Positions 27,035-36,761 of a stretch of DNA of 64,000 nt are shown here, piece after piece (positions within the stretch are counted from its first letter, which is position 1; every line of letters begins with the position of its first letter). Source of the DNA: Thermoclostridium stercorarium subsp. stercorarium DSM 8532 (GTDB lineage Bacteria > Bacillota > Clostridia > DSM-8532); NCBI RefSeq assembly GCF_000331995.1, contig NC_020134.1, positions 1,897,465 through 1,961,464 on the forward strand, in the 5' to 3' direction. The notes beneath the pieces are model-generated. The model saw only the letters and a list, made by a program, of their open reading frames with translations, had not been told where the DNA came from and ran no database searches. The position numbers and the translations under genes were made by a program.

Positions 27035-27850
27035 TCACACCTTTCTGTAGATACCCGGCAGAATATACTGAAAGCCCGTTTCGTTACGGGGTATGGACTC
27101 AGTATGCCCGATAAAAAGGTATCCGCCGTATTCCATGATGTCATAGAATTTGTTAATGAGCTCCATTTTCGTGCTATGCCTGAAATATATCATAACATTG
27201 CGGCAAAAAATAACGTGAAATTTTTTCTTAAACGGAAAAACCTTTTCCATAAGGTTAAACCTTCTGAAAATAACTTCCTTTTTAATTTTGTTATTTATCA
27301 TGTAATTTCCGTTGTCCAATTTTTCGAAATAATTCAGCCTCCACATTGACGGAAGGCTTTCAACCTCATCCTTGCCGTAAATTCCGTTTATAGCTTCGTA
27401 AAGCACTTTGTTTGATATATCTGTGGCAAGTATTTTTGTGTCCCATAGTGCTTTTTCGTTTTTAAAGAAGTCATCAATTATAATTGCAAGGGTATAAGGC
27501 TCCTGTCCGGTTGAGCACCCGGCGCTCCATATTCTTAAATCTTTGTTCTTTACCGTTTTTGCAAGATAGGGAAGCACGTTTTCCCTGAAATAATTGAAAT
27601 GATCTGCTTCCCTCATAAAAAACGTATGGTTTGTGGTTATTTTATTCACCAGTTCTATCAATGCTTTACCTGATTTGTCAGAGCGGATAAATTCAAAATA
27701 CTGTGTAAAATTTTCACAATTATTGTTAACAAGTTCATTATATAACCTGCTGCTTAAAATCAATTTTTTTTCTTTTTTTATATGAATTCCATAGTTTTGT
27801 TCAATATATTCCGCCAGCTGTTTAAATTCCTGCTCCGTTATTGTAATCAC
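27035..27850 (-). CDS. cheR: Chemotaxis protein methyltransferase CheR
   Basis: A 271-residue CheR that methylates receptor glutamates using S-adenosylmethionine. The N-terminal all-helical domain spans about residues 1-75, followed by the Rossmann methyltransferase domain with the SAM motif (RIWSAGCSTGQEPYTLA), the ATDIS acidic strand, and FHVIFCRNVMIYF. The start codon is GTG at 27850 with a weak GGGTGA site 10 bases away. It overlaps the possible upstream cheB start and is co-transcribed with it. Confidence 0.95.
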   Translation of the reverse strand: MITITEQEFKQLAEYIEQNYGIHIKKEKKLILSSRLYNELVNNNCENFTQYFEFIRSDKSGKALIELVNKITTNHTFFMREADHFNYFRENVLPYLAKTVKNKDLRIWSAGCSTGQEPYTLAIIIDDFFKNEKALWDTKILATDISNKVLYEAINGIYGKDEVESLPSMWRLNYFEKLDNGNYMINNKIKKEVIFRRFNLMEKVFPFKKKFHVIFCRNVMIYFRHSTKMELINKFYDIMEYGGYLFIGHTESIPRNETGFQYILPGIYRKV

Positions 27851-27959
27851 AATACATTTATCACCCGCTTGCTTCCGCTTTTATGTTTTCAATTTCAAAT
27901 TCACTGTCACTTAACATAACTGTCCTTTCACAGTTCTCCCCACATCTGTCCGCCATAAG

Positions 27960-27987
27960 ATGCCCCCACAGAAGCATGCAGGGGCAT
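27960..27987 (-). terminator. Hairpin between cheW and cheR
   Basis: ATGCCCC and GGGGCAT form a 7-bp stem with a 14-base loop in the 147-base gap. No strong U run follows, so it may be an RNA-processing or partial-termination point inside the che operon. Confidence 0.4.
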
Positions 27988-27997
27988 AAACAATAAA

Positions 27998-28492
27998 TCA
28001 TAAAACTTCATTTAAACTTTCAACATCTTCATCTGTCAGCAATTTCTCGCAGTCAAGAAGAAGCCTGACTTCATCGCTTATTTTTCCTATTTTCTTAACG
28101 TAGTGATTCTGATATCCCTGCCTGATATACGGCAGTTCAGAAATGTCAGCTTCATTTATAGTGACCACCTCAGACACGCTGTCAACAATAAGTCCCACCG
28201 ACATCCCCATTATATCCACAACGATAATACAGGTCCTGTCGCTGTATTCTCTTGGTTCCTTTTTGAACCTCAGCCGCACGTCCATTACAGGAATAATTTT
28301 TCCCCTTAAATTAATGATACCCTTTACATAATCAGGCAGTTCAGGTACCCCGGTTATTGTCTGAATCCCGATGATTTCGGTTACATACCGGATTTCTATA
28401 CCGTAGCTTTCATCATCTATTGAAAATATCAGGTACCTTCCTTCCTGGGTATCTTTGTCTTCCGTCACGATACTGGTCTGAATATCCGCCAT
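27998..28492 (-). CDS. cheW: Chemotaxis adaptor CheW
   Basis: A 164-residue CheW, very similar to the copy at 19059-19526 (shared YEIEIRYVTEIIGIQ-like segment, PELP-x-YVKGIINLRG, MDVRLRFKK). AGGGGGCG precedes the ATG by 6 bases. It lies 30 bases after cheA in cluster 1. The near-identity of the two CheW proteins suggests they serve the same array with receptor 15987-18978. Confidence 0.95.
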   Translation of the reverse strand: MADIQTSIVTEDKDTQEGRYLIFSIDDESYGIEIRYVTEIIGIQTITGVPELPDYVKGIINLRGKIIPVMDVRLRFKKEPREYSDRTCIIVVDIMGMSVGLIVDSVSEVVTINEADISELPYIRQGYQNHYVKKIGKISDEVRLLLDCEKLLTDEDVESLNEVL

Positions 28493-28522
28493 TAAAACGC
28501 CCCCTTAAAAAAATAAAAAATG

Positions 28523-30598
28523 TTATTTGTTATGAACAAGATTGGCAATATCCAGTATAAGGCTTATACTTCCGTCCCCCAGCAAGGTACAGCCGGATAT
28601 GCCGCTAATTTTCTTAAATCTTTTTATATATTCAGGCAAGGATTTCACCACTACCTGTTGCTGGCCCAGCAGTCTGTCGGCAAAAACACATATGTTCCTT
28701 TCATCCTGCGAAATCATAATAATTATACCGTCCGAAATATTCGTTACTTCGGTCTCTATCCCGAAAAACTTGTGGAGTCTCAATACAGGGTAGCATTCCC
28801 CCCGTACCATAATCATCTCGTTACCGTCGGGATCCACAATCACTTTTTCATCCCTGGGTCTGAACGATTCCTGTATTGAAATGGTAGGTATCGTAAAAGT
28901 GGATTTTCCCACCTGTATATTCATTCCGTCAATAATCGCCAGAGTAAGCGGTATGGCAAGGGTTATCTGTGTTCCCTTGTTTTTTTCGCTTTCTATGGAA
29001 ATACTTCCGCCAATTGCCTCAATGTTTTTCGCTACAACGTCCATTCCAACGCCGCGGCCTGAAAATTCAGTCACTTTATCACTTGTTGAAAAACCGGGCA
29101 GGAGTATAAGTCTGTATATCTCCGAATCCGACAAGCTGTCTTCATCGGTTGTAAGCAGATTATTTTCCCTGGCCTTCTTAAGTATCTTCTCCTTGTTCAG
29201 GCCCCTTCCGTCGTCTTTAACGATAATATGTACGTCACTGCCCACATTTTTGGCTTCGATGGTTATTTTCCCTACCCTGCCTTTACCCATTGCTTCTCTT
29301 TCCTCAGCAGTTTCTATTCCATGGTCTACGGCGTTTCTTACAAGGTGCATCAGGGGATCTGTTATCCGTTCAATAATGTTTTTGTCCACCTCTGTTTCTT
29401 CCCCTATTATTTCGAGCTGAACCTCCTTGTTAAGCTTTCTGCACATATCCCTTACAATTCGGTTCATTCTCTGGAAAGTGGCCGCCAGCGGCACCATTCT
29501 TACCGACATTACGATATCCTGAATTTCACTGGTTATTTTACTCAGCTGGGTTGCCGCCTTATGGAAGTTCGCAAGCTCTAATCCCTGCAAATCGGGATTT
29601 TGTATTACCATCGCCTCGGCTATAACCATTTCGCCTACAAGATCCATCAGTCTGTCCAGTTTTGCCACGCTGACGCTTATATAACTCTGCGCTGATGACG
29701 TGCTGTGATGATCGCCGACATTCTGTTTTTGCTCGGTCTCTGTATGGCTTTTTTCAACCTGTGCAGTTTTCCCTCCGTCTTCAGTTTCAGCCGTGGCATT
29801 TTCCTCCTGTTTTTTTACAGAATTTTCAGACAGAACTAATTCACCGTTTTCCCGATCCTGAAGGCTTTCAGCAAACGCTTTTTCATCAACAACCGGCAGT
29901 TGCAGTTTCCTTAAAAATACGGTCTGCACCAGCTGCTCCTGTATTTCTTCCTTCGACCTGTCGGTTTTAATAAATATTTGGAACCCTTCGCGACGGATCG
30001 TTTCAACGCTTTTTTCATTCTCAATAATGTCAGCCGGATAATAAACAAGCTTATATGCGATTTTTTCAAGGTTGTGAACAACCGCGAATGCTCTTATGTT
30101 TTCCATTTCACAGCCGTCTTCAAAATAAAGGACGGCTTTGAAATAATTAATTACTTCCTCATTCTTTTCCTCAGGAACGTTAAATCCTCTCTCTTTCAAC
30201 TGCGCAAGAAAACTTTTGATCTTTTCCACAAGTTCGGAAGGGTCTCCGTCAACATTATCCTTGTTTCTTATTTTTTCCAGCTCAATTTTAATGAAGTCTA
30301 TACAAGTAAGAATTAAATCATTCAAATCCGAGGAAAAATATTTTTCGGGCTTTTCCTTGCGTATATAGGAAAACAGATCCTCAATGGCGTGGGACAGCGC
30401 CGCTATTCCGTTGAACATCATCATTGAAGAGGATCCTTTTATGGTATGCATTATTCTGAAAATTTCATTTATGTCCTCTTCGGAATAATGCTGCCTTGTT
30501 TCACATGACAAAACAACCTGCTCAAGCTGTTCCAGCAACTGAGAAGCTTCAAAAAGGAACATTTCCAGCATGGCATCATTTGAAAAAAGATCCGCCAT
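28523..30598 (-). CDS. cheA: Chemotaxis histidine kinase CheA
   Basis: A 691-residue CheA. The start at 30598 (MADLFSND) has GGTGA 4-5 bases upstream; a longer in-frame extension to 30835 belongs to a decayed MFS gene. The HPt domain carries His51 in IMHTIKGSSSM. A P2-like region follows, then an acidic/Gln-rich linker near 290-325, the dimerisation domain (SVAKLDRLMDLVGEMVIAE), the ATPase domain (N box LVRNAVDHGIE, G boxes DDGRG and GRGVGMDV) and a C-terminal CheW-like domain. It is the first gene of cluster 1. No cheY is found with it. Confidence 0.96.
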   Translation of the reverse strand: MADLFSNDAMLEMFLFEASQLLEQLEQVVLSCETRQHYSEEDINEIFRIMHTIKGSSSMMMFNGIAALSHAIEDLFSYIRKEKPEKYFSSDLNDLILTCIDFIKIELEKIRNKDNVDGDPSELVEKIKSFLAQLKERGFNVPEEKNEEVINYFKAVLYFEDGCEMENIRAFAVVHNLEKIAYKLVYYPADIIENEKSVETIRREGFQIFIKTDRSKEEIQEQLVQTVFLRKLQLPVVDEKAFAESLQDRENGELVLSENSVKKQEENATAETEDGGKTAQVEKSHTETEQKQNVGDHHSTSSAQSYISVSVAKLDRLMDLVGEMVIAEAMVIQNPDLQGLELANFHKAATQLSKITSEIQDIVMSVRMVPLAATFQRMNRIVRDMCRKLNKEVQLEIIGEETEVDKNIIERITDPLMHLVRNAVDHGIETAEEREAMGKGRVGKITIEAKNVGSDVHIIVKDDGRGLNKEKILKKARENNLLTTDEDSLSDSEIYRLILLPGFSTSDKVTEFSGRGVGMDVVAKNIEAIGGSISIESEKNKGTQITLAIPLTLAIIDGMNIQVGKSTFTIPTISIQESFRPRDEKVIVDPDGNEMIMVRGECYPVLRLHKFFGIETEVTNISDGIIIMISQDERNICVFADRLLGQQQVVVKSLPEYIKRFKKISGISGCTLLGDGSISLILDIANLVHNK

Positions 30599-30724
30599 TT
30601 TCTTCACCGTCCAAAGTATTTTAAACATTAATATGATACTAATATCGACATATTTCGACTTGCCATTAAGAGCTAATAAATATACAACATAAATCACATA
30701 AATAAAATATTTCCTGGGTCTGAT

Positions 30725-31227
30725 GAAGGATATCAGGTAATTCAGCTCAAATTCGTACCGGCCGGCTATTAGGCTTCCGCTTAATGCAGCCAGAATTGAC
30801 GCTGTGAAATCCAGAGCATTAAAAATCCCAGGCATTTTTCAAAAGAATCCTCGGAACCATCTGAGAAAAGCGAATCATAAAGCAAAGCGTTCTCTGCTCC
30901 ACTTCCGGCTGCGCGTCCCACCCCTGCCAGAAATACCACCAGCGAAAAGTGAATGAACTCTCTCGCGTATATCAGTATCAGAAATTCACAACATCCCAGG
31001 AATGCGCTTACTATTATCAGCTTTTTTCTGCCCCATTTATCGGCAATAATACCGGACGGAACCTCCAACAGGACAACCGTAAACGCATATATGATTTCAG
31101 TGTAAACCACCATTGGGACTGTCATGCCCCGTTGTTCCCAGAACAGCCTTTCTATTACATAAGCCGGAATCAGGTTGTGAAAAAAACGGATGGCATACCG
31201 TTTACGGACATTCATCATACAGTTCAT
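30725..31227 (-). pseudogene. Decayed MFS transporter fragment
   Basis: The N-terminal part of a major facilitator transporter: four membrane segments with the loop motif GIIADKWGRKK after TM2. A GAGGAG site lies 7 bases before the ATG at 31227. The frame then shifts within a T run near 30828 (adding one T would continue as GFFNALDFTASILAALSGSLIAG in the other frame). Homology fades after about 30725, well before the twelve helices are complete. The cheA gene follows almost at once. It is a non-functional remnant. Confidence 0.75.
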
Positions 31228-31420
31228 GTTCAGGCTCCTCTTCATTTTGTTTTGTTGTTATTAACAACAAAACAAAGGAGGTGCTCGTGAACTGAAAACA
31301 GAACAATTTTTACTAATGCAATACTGCGCACATCTACTATGTCCCGTTACATCTCCGATACTTAAAGTTTCTTTTTCCGTTATTTTGCAAATATAAAAAA
31401 AGAACAGCTTACTGAAGCCG

Positions 31421-33265
31421 TTAAAGAAGAGAATATTTCTCAAGCCAGTAATTTACCTGTATCATATAAGCTAAAAGCTGCGGAGCCGCCATTAACTGTC
31501 CGAACCACGGTTTTCCGTATTCAGACGGAGATTTCAGAAATATCATGGCTTTGTTCTTATCTACCAGCGAAACAATCGGAGAATTCGGATCATTTAAAAT
31601 ATCGGTAAACATTTGTGAAAGCAATCTTTCATAATTTGGATGATATGTCTTTGGATACGGGCTTTTTTTACGGTACAGAAGCTTACGGGGCAACAGATCC
31701 TTGCACGACTCACGTAAAAGGGACTTTTCCACCCCGTCTTTAAGCTTCATGTCCCACGGAACGTTAAATACATATTCAATTATTCTGTGGTCTGCAAACG
31801 GCACTCTCGCCTCAAGCCCCGAGTACATGCTTGCCCTGTCCATCCTGTCAAGCAGTGTTTGCATGAACCACTTTATGTTCAGATAAGTAATTTCCCTGCG
31901 CCTTTTATCCGCCGGGCTTTCGCCTTCCAGAAAGGGAACCGATTTTAATGAATCCGAATATCTTTCGGAAACATATTCATGAAGATTAAGTTCTTTTACA
32001 AAATCATCCGTCAATAGCAATGTTCTGGCCGATATATCCCTTGACCACGGAAAACCGTCAGTCCATAAAAGTTCATTTCTGTAAAACCACGGATAGCCGC
32101 CGAAAATTTCATCAGCGCACTCACCGGTTAACGCAACTTTATTATGGGCTTTCACCAGCCTGCAGAAATACAAAAGCGACGCATCGATATCGGCCATACC
32201 CGGCAGATCCTTTGCATCAACCACGTCGAAAAGCAAATCGGCCAGAAGGCATTCGTCACATTCAAGATATGTATGGTTAAGATTATATTCCGATAACATA
32301 ATATCCACATAAGGTCTGTCACGTTCGGGCTGAAAGGAATTGGACTTAAAGTAGATACCGTTGTCTTTGAAGTCAAAGGAAAAAGTATTCAGTTTCAAGC
32401 CAAATCCGGACAAGTAGCCCGAAGCTACTGCAGTTACAATACTTGAGTCTATACCACCTGAAAGAAAACTGCAAACCGGAACATCCGAAACCATCTGTCT
32501 TTTAACCGCATCCCTGACGAGAAATGAAACCTTATCCACCGTTTCTTCATAGCTGTCTGTATGCGGACGGCTTTCAAGCTCCCAATACCTTTTGACATTA
32601 AAACCTTCTTTTGAAAAAACAGCGTAATGCCCGGGTTTTATCTCATTTATACCCTTAAAGACACCATTTCCAGGCGTTCTTGCAGGGCCGACACCGAAAA
32701 TTTCCCTCAGACCTTCAATGTCTATTTCAGGTTTTACTGCCGGGAAGCAGAAAAGGGCCTTTATTTCGGATCCGAAGACCAGCGTATCATCCTTTATAGT
32801 ATAGAATAACGGTTTTACGCCAAGCCGGTCACGATACAATACCAGTCTTTCACAAGCCTCGTCCCAGATTGCAAAGGCGAAGATACCGTTAAGCCTGCTT
32901 ACGAAATCAATGCCGTGATGAATATAAGCATATAGAATTACTTCGGTGTCGGTTGTGGTTTCAAAAACAAATCCCTCTCTTTTCAGCTCAGGCGTTAATT
33001 CGTCGGTATTGTAGATTTCTCCGTTATAAACAATTACGTATTCTTTCCCGCTGATGTTTCTGACAATAGGCTGCGCCCCGAAACATAAATCCCTTATTGC
33101 CAGGCGGGTATGGCCAAGCCCGACATTTCTTCTCAGATATTCACCGGTATTGTCACATCCGCGGTGTGAAACAGACTTTCTCATATCAACAAGAATTTGA
33201 TGCCAGTATTCACTGTTACGGGTATAATCGGTGTTTAAATTACAAAAACCTGCAATTCCGCACAT
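31421..33265 (-). CDS. asnB: Asparagine synthase (glutamine-hydrolysing)
   Basis: A 614-residue AsnB converting aspartate, glutamine and ATP to asparagine, glutamate, AMP and PPi. The N-terminal class II glutaminase domain begins with the catalytic Cys2 (MCGIAGF), with RLAIRD and YNGEIYN following. The synthetase domain has the PP-loop FLSGGIDSS near residue 260 and GECADEIFGGY near 380. GGAGG lies 7 bases before the ATG. Its leader (33287-33348) holds a terminator overlapped by an ANTAR-type hairpin, and it follows pyrG on the same strand by about 120 bases. Confidence 0.95.
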   Translation of the reverse strand: MCGIAGFCNLNTDYTRNSEYWHQILVDMRKSVSHRGCDNTGEYLRRNVGLGHTRLAIRDLCFGAQPIVRNISGKEYVIVYNGEIYNTDELTPELKREGFVFETTTDTEVILYAYIHHGIDFVSRLNGIFAFAIWDEACERLVLYRDRLGVKPLFYTIKDDTLVFGSEIKALFCFPAVKPEIDIEGLREIFGVGPARTPGNGVFKGINEIKPGHYAVFSKEGFNVKRYWELESRPHTDSYEETVDKVSFLVRDAVKRQMVSDVPVCSFLSGGIDSSIVTAVASGYLSGFGLKLNTFSFDFKDNGIYFKSNSFQPERDRPYVDIMLSEYNLNHTYLECDECLLADLLFDVVDAKDLPGMADIDASLLYFCRLVKAHNKVALTGECADEIFGGYPWFYRNELLWTDGFPWSRDISARTLLLTDDFVKELNLHEYVSERYSDSLKSVPFLEGESPADKRRREITYLNIKWFMQTLLDRMDRASMYSGLEARVPFADHRIIEYVFNVPWDMKLKDGVEKSLLRESCKDLLPRKLLYRKKSPYPKTYHPNYERLLSQMFTDILNDPNSPIVSLVDKNKAMIFLKSPSEYGKPWFGQLMAAPQLLAYMIQVNYWLEKYSLL

Positions 33266-33286
33266 ACCTGAACCTCCGAAAACATA

Positions 33287-33348
33287 AAAGGCGCTATCCG
33301 GAAAGCAATACCGGATGAACGCCTTTGTTCACATACTACAGTATATGC
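33287..33348 (-). promoter_or_regulatory. asnB leader: ANTAR-type hairpins overlapping an intrinsic terminator
   Basis: Read on the minus strand. First hairpin P1: CAUAU / loop ACUGUA / GUAUG (33332-33347). Second hairpin P2: UGAAC / loop AAAGGC / GUUCA (33316-33331). Both six-base loops have A at position 1 and G at position 4, the ANTAR recognition pattern. P2 overlaps the 5' arm of a terminator formed by AAAGGCG and AUCCGG with CCGGAU and CGCCUUU (33287-33326), so P2 and terminator are mutually exclusive. P1 also contains a TATACT that could instead be a -10 box, so P1 is less certain. Confidence 0.65.
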
Positions 33349-33388
33349 GACAAAATAAAAAATGTACGCAAATCCCCTGCTCTATGTT

Positions 33389-34999
33389 TTATTTTTTCCC
33401 TTTCCGGAACTCCAGAGCGGCTTCCACAAGGCCCACAAACAGCGGATGGGGTTTGTTCGGGCGGCTCTTGAATTCGGGATGGTATTGAACACCAATGAAA
33501 AAATTATTTCCGGGAAGTTCAATTGCTTCCACAAGATTTTCATCAGGTGATGTCCCGCATATTTTCATTCCGTTCTCGGTAATGATTTTTCTGTAAGCAT
33601 TGTTGAATTCATACCTGTGGCGGTGCCTTTCACTGATTAATTCTTTCCGGTATAACTGCCTGATTTTTGTTCCTTCCCTTGTTTTGCACGGATAAGCCCC
33701 CAGCCTCATTGTACCGCCCTTTTGCGTAATTCCAATCTGCTGTTCCATAAGATCAATAACAGGATGCGGGGTGTTTAGATCAAATTCAGTGGAATGGGCG
33801 CCCTTAAGCCCGCAAACGTTCCGCGCGAATTCGATAACTGCTATTTGCATTCCAAGGCATATCCCGAGGTAAGGTATGTTGTTTTCCCTTGCATATCTGC
33901 AGGCCGCTATCTTGCCTTCTATTCCCCTGTCTCCGAATCCGCCGGGTATAATAATACCGCTTACATCATTCAATTTCTCATCCACATTCTGTTCGGTTAC
34001 CGTTTCGCTTTCTATCCATTTAATATTAACTTTTGTGCCTGTATCAAATCCGGCATGGTTAAGGCTTTCTATGATTGACAGGTATGCATCATGGAATTTC
34101 ACATACTTGCCCACAATAGCAATCGTGACCTCTTTATCCCGGCTGTTAATCTTATTTATCAGATCCCTCCATTCCGTCAAATCGGGTTTATCAGTTTTAA
34201 GCCCGAGCTCCCTGCATACCACCTCGTCCAGGCCGTTTTCATGCAATACCAGCGGTGCCTCATATATGCACGGAAGGGTAAGGTTCTCAATCACGCAGTC
34301 GGGCTTGACATTGCAAAATAAAGAAATCTTTGCTTTTATGCTTTCATCAAAAGGTTCATCGGTTCGTGCAACAATGATATTCGGCGAAATTCCCATGGAC
34401 CGCAGTTCTTTCACCGAATGCTGCGTGGGTTTTGATTTATGCTCATTTGAACCTTTCAAATACGGAACAAGCGTAACATGAATAAAAAGGCAGTTCTCAT
34501 GCCCCTTTTCAAGATAGATCTGTCTTGCTGCTTCAAGAAAAGGCTGGCTTTCAATATCCCCTGTCGTACCGCCGATTTCGGTAATCAATACATCAGCCCC
34601 GCTCTTTTCCGCTCCGCTGTATATGAAATTGATGATTTCCCCTGTAATATGCGGGATAACCTGAACGGTTTGCCCCAGATAACCACCTGTACGCTCACGG
34701 TTCAGTACATTCCAGTAAACCTTTCCGGCAGTAAGATTTGAAAACTTGGTCAAATCTTCATCAATAAACCTCTCGTAATGTCCCAAATCCAAATCGGTTT
34801 CAGCGCCGTCATCGGTCACGAACACTTCACCATGCTGAAAGGGGTTCATTGTTCCGGGATCTACATTTATATACGGATCCAGTTTCTGTGCCGCAACCTT
34901 TAAACCTCTTTGTTTCAGAAGCCTTCCCAGACTTGCGGCAGTAATCCCTTTTCCAAGCCCTGACACAACTCCGCCTGTTACGAATATAAATTTAGTCAT
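33389..34999 (-). CDS. pyrG: CTP synthase (glutamine-hydrolysing)
   Basis: A 536-residue CTP synthase making CTP from UTP, ATP and glutamine. The amidoligase domain (about 1-265) has the [10 protein letters not shown] nucleotide loop near residue 9 and [10 protein letters not shown]. The C-terminal class I glutaminase has the nucleophile Cys in LGICLGMQ and the His/Glu pair in VQYHPEF. Length is normal. AAGGAGG lies 5 bases before the ATG. It lies between the ANTAR regulator gene and asnB, all on the minus strand, so glutamine-using steps are clustered. Confidence 0.97.
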   Translation of the reverse strand: MTKFIFVTGGVVSGLGKGITAASLGRLLKQRGLKVAAQKLDPYINVDPGTMNPFQHGEVFVTDDGAETDLDLGHYERFIDEDLTKFSNLTAGKVYWNVLNRERTGGYLGQTVQVIPHITGEIINFIYSGAEKSGADVLITEIGGTTGDIESQPFLEAARQIYLEKGHENCLFIHVTLVPYLKGSNEHKSKPTQHSVKELRSMGISPNIIVARTDEPFDESIKAKISLFCNVKPDCVIENLTLPCIYEAPLVLHENGLDEVVCRELGLKTDKPDLTEWRDLINKINSRDKEVTIAIVGKYVKFHDAYLSIIESLNHAGFDTGTKVNIKWIESETVTEQNVDEKLNDVSGIIIPGGFGDRGIEGKIAACRYARENNIPYLGICLGMQIAVIEFARNVCGLKGAHSTEFDLNTPHPVIDLMEQQIGITQKGGTMRLGAYPCKTREGTKIRQLYRKELISERHRHRYEFNNAYRKIITENGMKICGTSPDENLVEAIELPGNNFFIGVQYHPEFKSRPNKPHPLFVGLVEAALEFRKGKK

Positions 35000-35056
35000 T
35001 TTATCCTCCTTGTTACCCGTTGCAAATCAAACTACTTTTGCAATTCACACAGATTA

Positions 35057-35071
35057 GGGGCTTAACGCCCC
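35057..35071 (-). terminator. GC hairpin between ANTAR gene and pyrG
   Basis: GGGGC and GCCCC form a 5-bp stem with a 5-base loop. No U run follows on the minus strand, so it may be only a partial stop between the regulator and pyrG. Confidence 0.35.
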
Positions 35072-35105
35072 ACATCCGTTTTATGTAGTTCTGCAACACC
35101 TTATT

Positions 35106-35675
35106 TTAATTTTCATAAACTCTCAGTATCTTTTCCGCGACTTTCCTTCTTGTTATCCGCATATCCATTGCCTGTTTTTCTATAAATCTGTGCGCTTCTG
35201 GCTCGGTCATTGAAAAACGCGAAATCAGAATACATTTTGCCCTGTCTATAACACGCAGGTCTTCTATTTTTTGAATGAGTTTCTTATTTTCATTATGTAT
35301 TGCTTTAAGCTTTTTATGAGTTGCAGAAGCAAGTTTCAGTGCATTCCAGAACAGTGCCCTGCTCAGAGGCCGTCCCAATGTAATGACGCCATAATCCTCC
35401 ACTCTGTCTGAAACTTCATCCATCAGTTCAGCCTTTACTATTAGAATAACTACGCTTATTTCCTTTGTTGCGATGCTTAATGCAAGACTCTCTCCAAATT
35501 CATCGGGCAACGGCGTATTTATAATATATAGATCAAAATCCCTTTCTATCAGCATCCTCCTTGCTTCTCCGCCGTTCGACACGGTGGTGACTTCCGTCAC
35601 AGACGCCTGTGCCAGCATCTCCGCCAGAGACATGGCAATTTTATCTGAACCTGATATTATAAGCGCACTATCCAT
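35106..35675 (-). CDS. ANTAR-domain RNA-binding regulator with degenerate receiver
   Basis: A 189-residue protein with a receiver-like N-terminal domain (1-120), a coiled-coil linker (about 120-140) and a C-terminal ANTAR domain (about 135-188: RVIDRAKCILISRFSMTEPEAHRFIEKQAMD). ANTAR proteins bind paired RNA hairpins in leaders and prevent termination. At the phosphoacceptor position the receiver has Asn53 (LYIINTPLP) and lacks the usual acidic pair near residue 10, so classical phosphorylation is unlikely. AAAGGTGA precedes the ATG. It directly follows glnA and the glutamate synthase genes, and three leaders in this region carry matching hairpins, so it is the likely nitrogen-responsive antiterminator. 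Confidence 0.88.
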   Translation of the reverse strand: MDSALIISGSDKIAMSLAEMLAQASVTEVTTVSNGGEARRMLIERDFDLYIINTPLPDEFGESLALSIATKEISVVILIVKAELMDEVSDRVEDYGVITLGRPLSRALFWNALKLASATHKKLKAIHNENKKLIQKIEDLRVIDRAKCILISRFSMTEPEAHRFIEKQAMDMRITRRKVAEKILRVYEN

Positions 35676-35709
35676 AAAGTCTCACCTTTATTTACAGAAG
35701 CTCAACCGA

Positions 35710-36761
35710 CTAAATCACCCTGAAATAATTTTCAATAAAATGCCCATACTTATCCTCAGCCCGGTCGTATTCCTTCAGTTCTTTTGTCTTTAGCTCTACA
35801 AATCTTTCAATCACCCGTTCGTTTAATATACTTCTTACAAGGTCGGATTTTTCGGCAAGTCTCAAAGCTTCTTCCAGGTTCTCCGGCAACCTCGGAAGTT
35901 TACCTGTAATACTCTCATCCGCCGAATAAAGATCCACGTTTATGCTTTCCGGCAATTCCAGATTGTTCTCAATCCCATACATTCCCGCTCCTATTACAAG
36001 CGCAAAGGCAAGATACGGATTTGTGGCAGGATCGGGAGACCTCAGCTCCATACGCCTCCTGTCCTTTTGAGCGGCAGGAATGCGCACGAGCTGTGACCGG
36101 TTGCCATAAGACCATGAAACATATTTCGGTGCTTCAAAATAACCCAAACGTTCGTAAGAGTTGGGTATGGGATTTAAAAATGCGGTGATTTCGGTTATCT
36201 TCTGAAGGACGCCTGCGACAAAAGATTCGGGTATTTTGGAATCTTCTTTTTCACCCAGCCTGAATATATTCTGTCCGTTTTTCATCAGTGAAATATTTAT
36301 ATGAAGACCGCTGCCGCTTTTACCGGGCAGTGGTTTCGGAGCAAACGAAGCAAACAGTCCGTTCCTTGCCGCTATACTCCTTACCACCTGTTTGAAAGTA
36401 ATAAGATTGTCCGCACTGTTTACGGCGTCTGAAAATTTGAAATCTATCTCATTCTGACCGGGTCCCTGCTCATGATGTGATGTTTCAGGCCTAATCCCCA
36501 TTTCTTCAAGGCACAGGCAAATCTCGCGCCTTACATTTTCACCTTTATCAAGGGGTGAAACATCAAGATAACCACCGTTGTCAAAGGGTTTTGTAGTAGG
36601 TTCTCCGTTTTCGTCGGTCTTAAACAGATAAAATTCGCATTCGGCACCTATCATGCATGTGTACCCTTTTTGTGAAAATTTATTTACCACCGACTTGAGA
36701 ATCTCCCTGGTATCACCCCAGAAAACACTGCCGTCAGGGTTCTTTATGCTGCAGTAAAACC
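35710..36761 (-). pseudogene. glnA: Glutamine synthetase type I, C-terminal part (interrupted by IS)
   Basis: The catalytic portion, about 347 residues after the insertion point, carries the GS signatures: IGAECEFYLF, HHEQGPGQNEIDFKFSDA, KPLPGKSGSGLHINIS and RMELRSPDPATNPYLAFA. Removing the element at 36762-38642 and one 8-bp target copy restores RVVRFY-CSIKNPDG in frame and a 439-residue enzyme of the GSI-alpha size, without an adenylylation-site loop that I can recognise. All catalytic segments look intact, so the insertion is recent. The gene lay between the split glutamate synthase and the ANTAR regulator. Confidence 0.93.

Noticed and set aside
30599-30835. N-terminal extension of the cluster 1 CheA to 30835
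   Set aside because: The extra residues are hydrophobic and match MFS transporter sequence in another frame. A good ribosome binding site and a normal CheA start lie at 30598.
33287-33348. Glutamine (glnA-type) riboswitch in front of asnB, because of the CGUUCAUC stretch
   Set aside because: The three-stem junction and the conserved joining bases of that riboswitch are not found. The CGUUCA stretch is explained as the 3' arm of the A1/G4 hairpin that also occurs in two other leaders.
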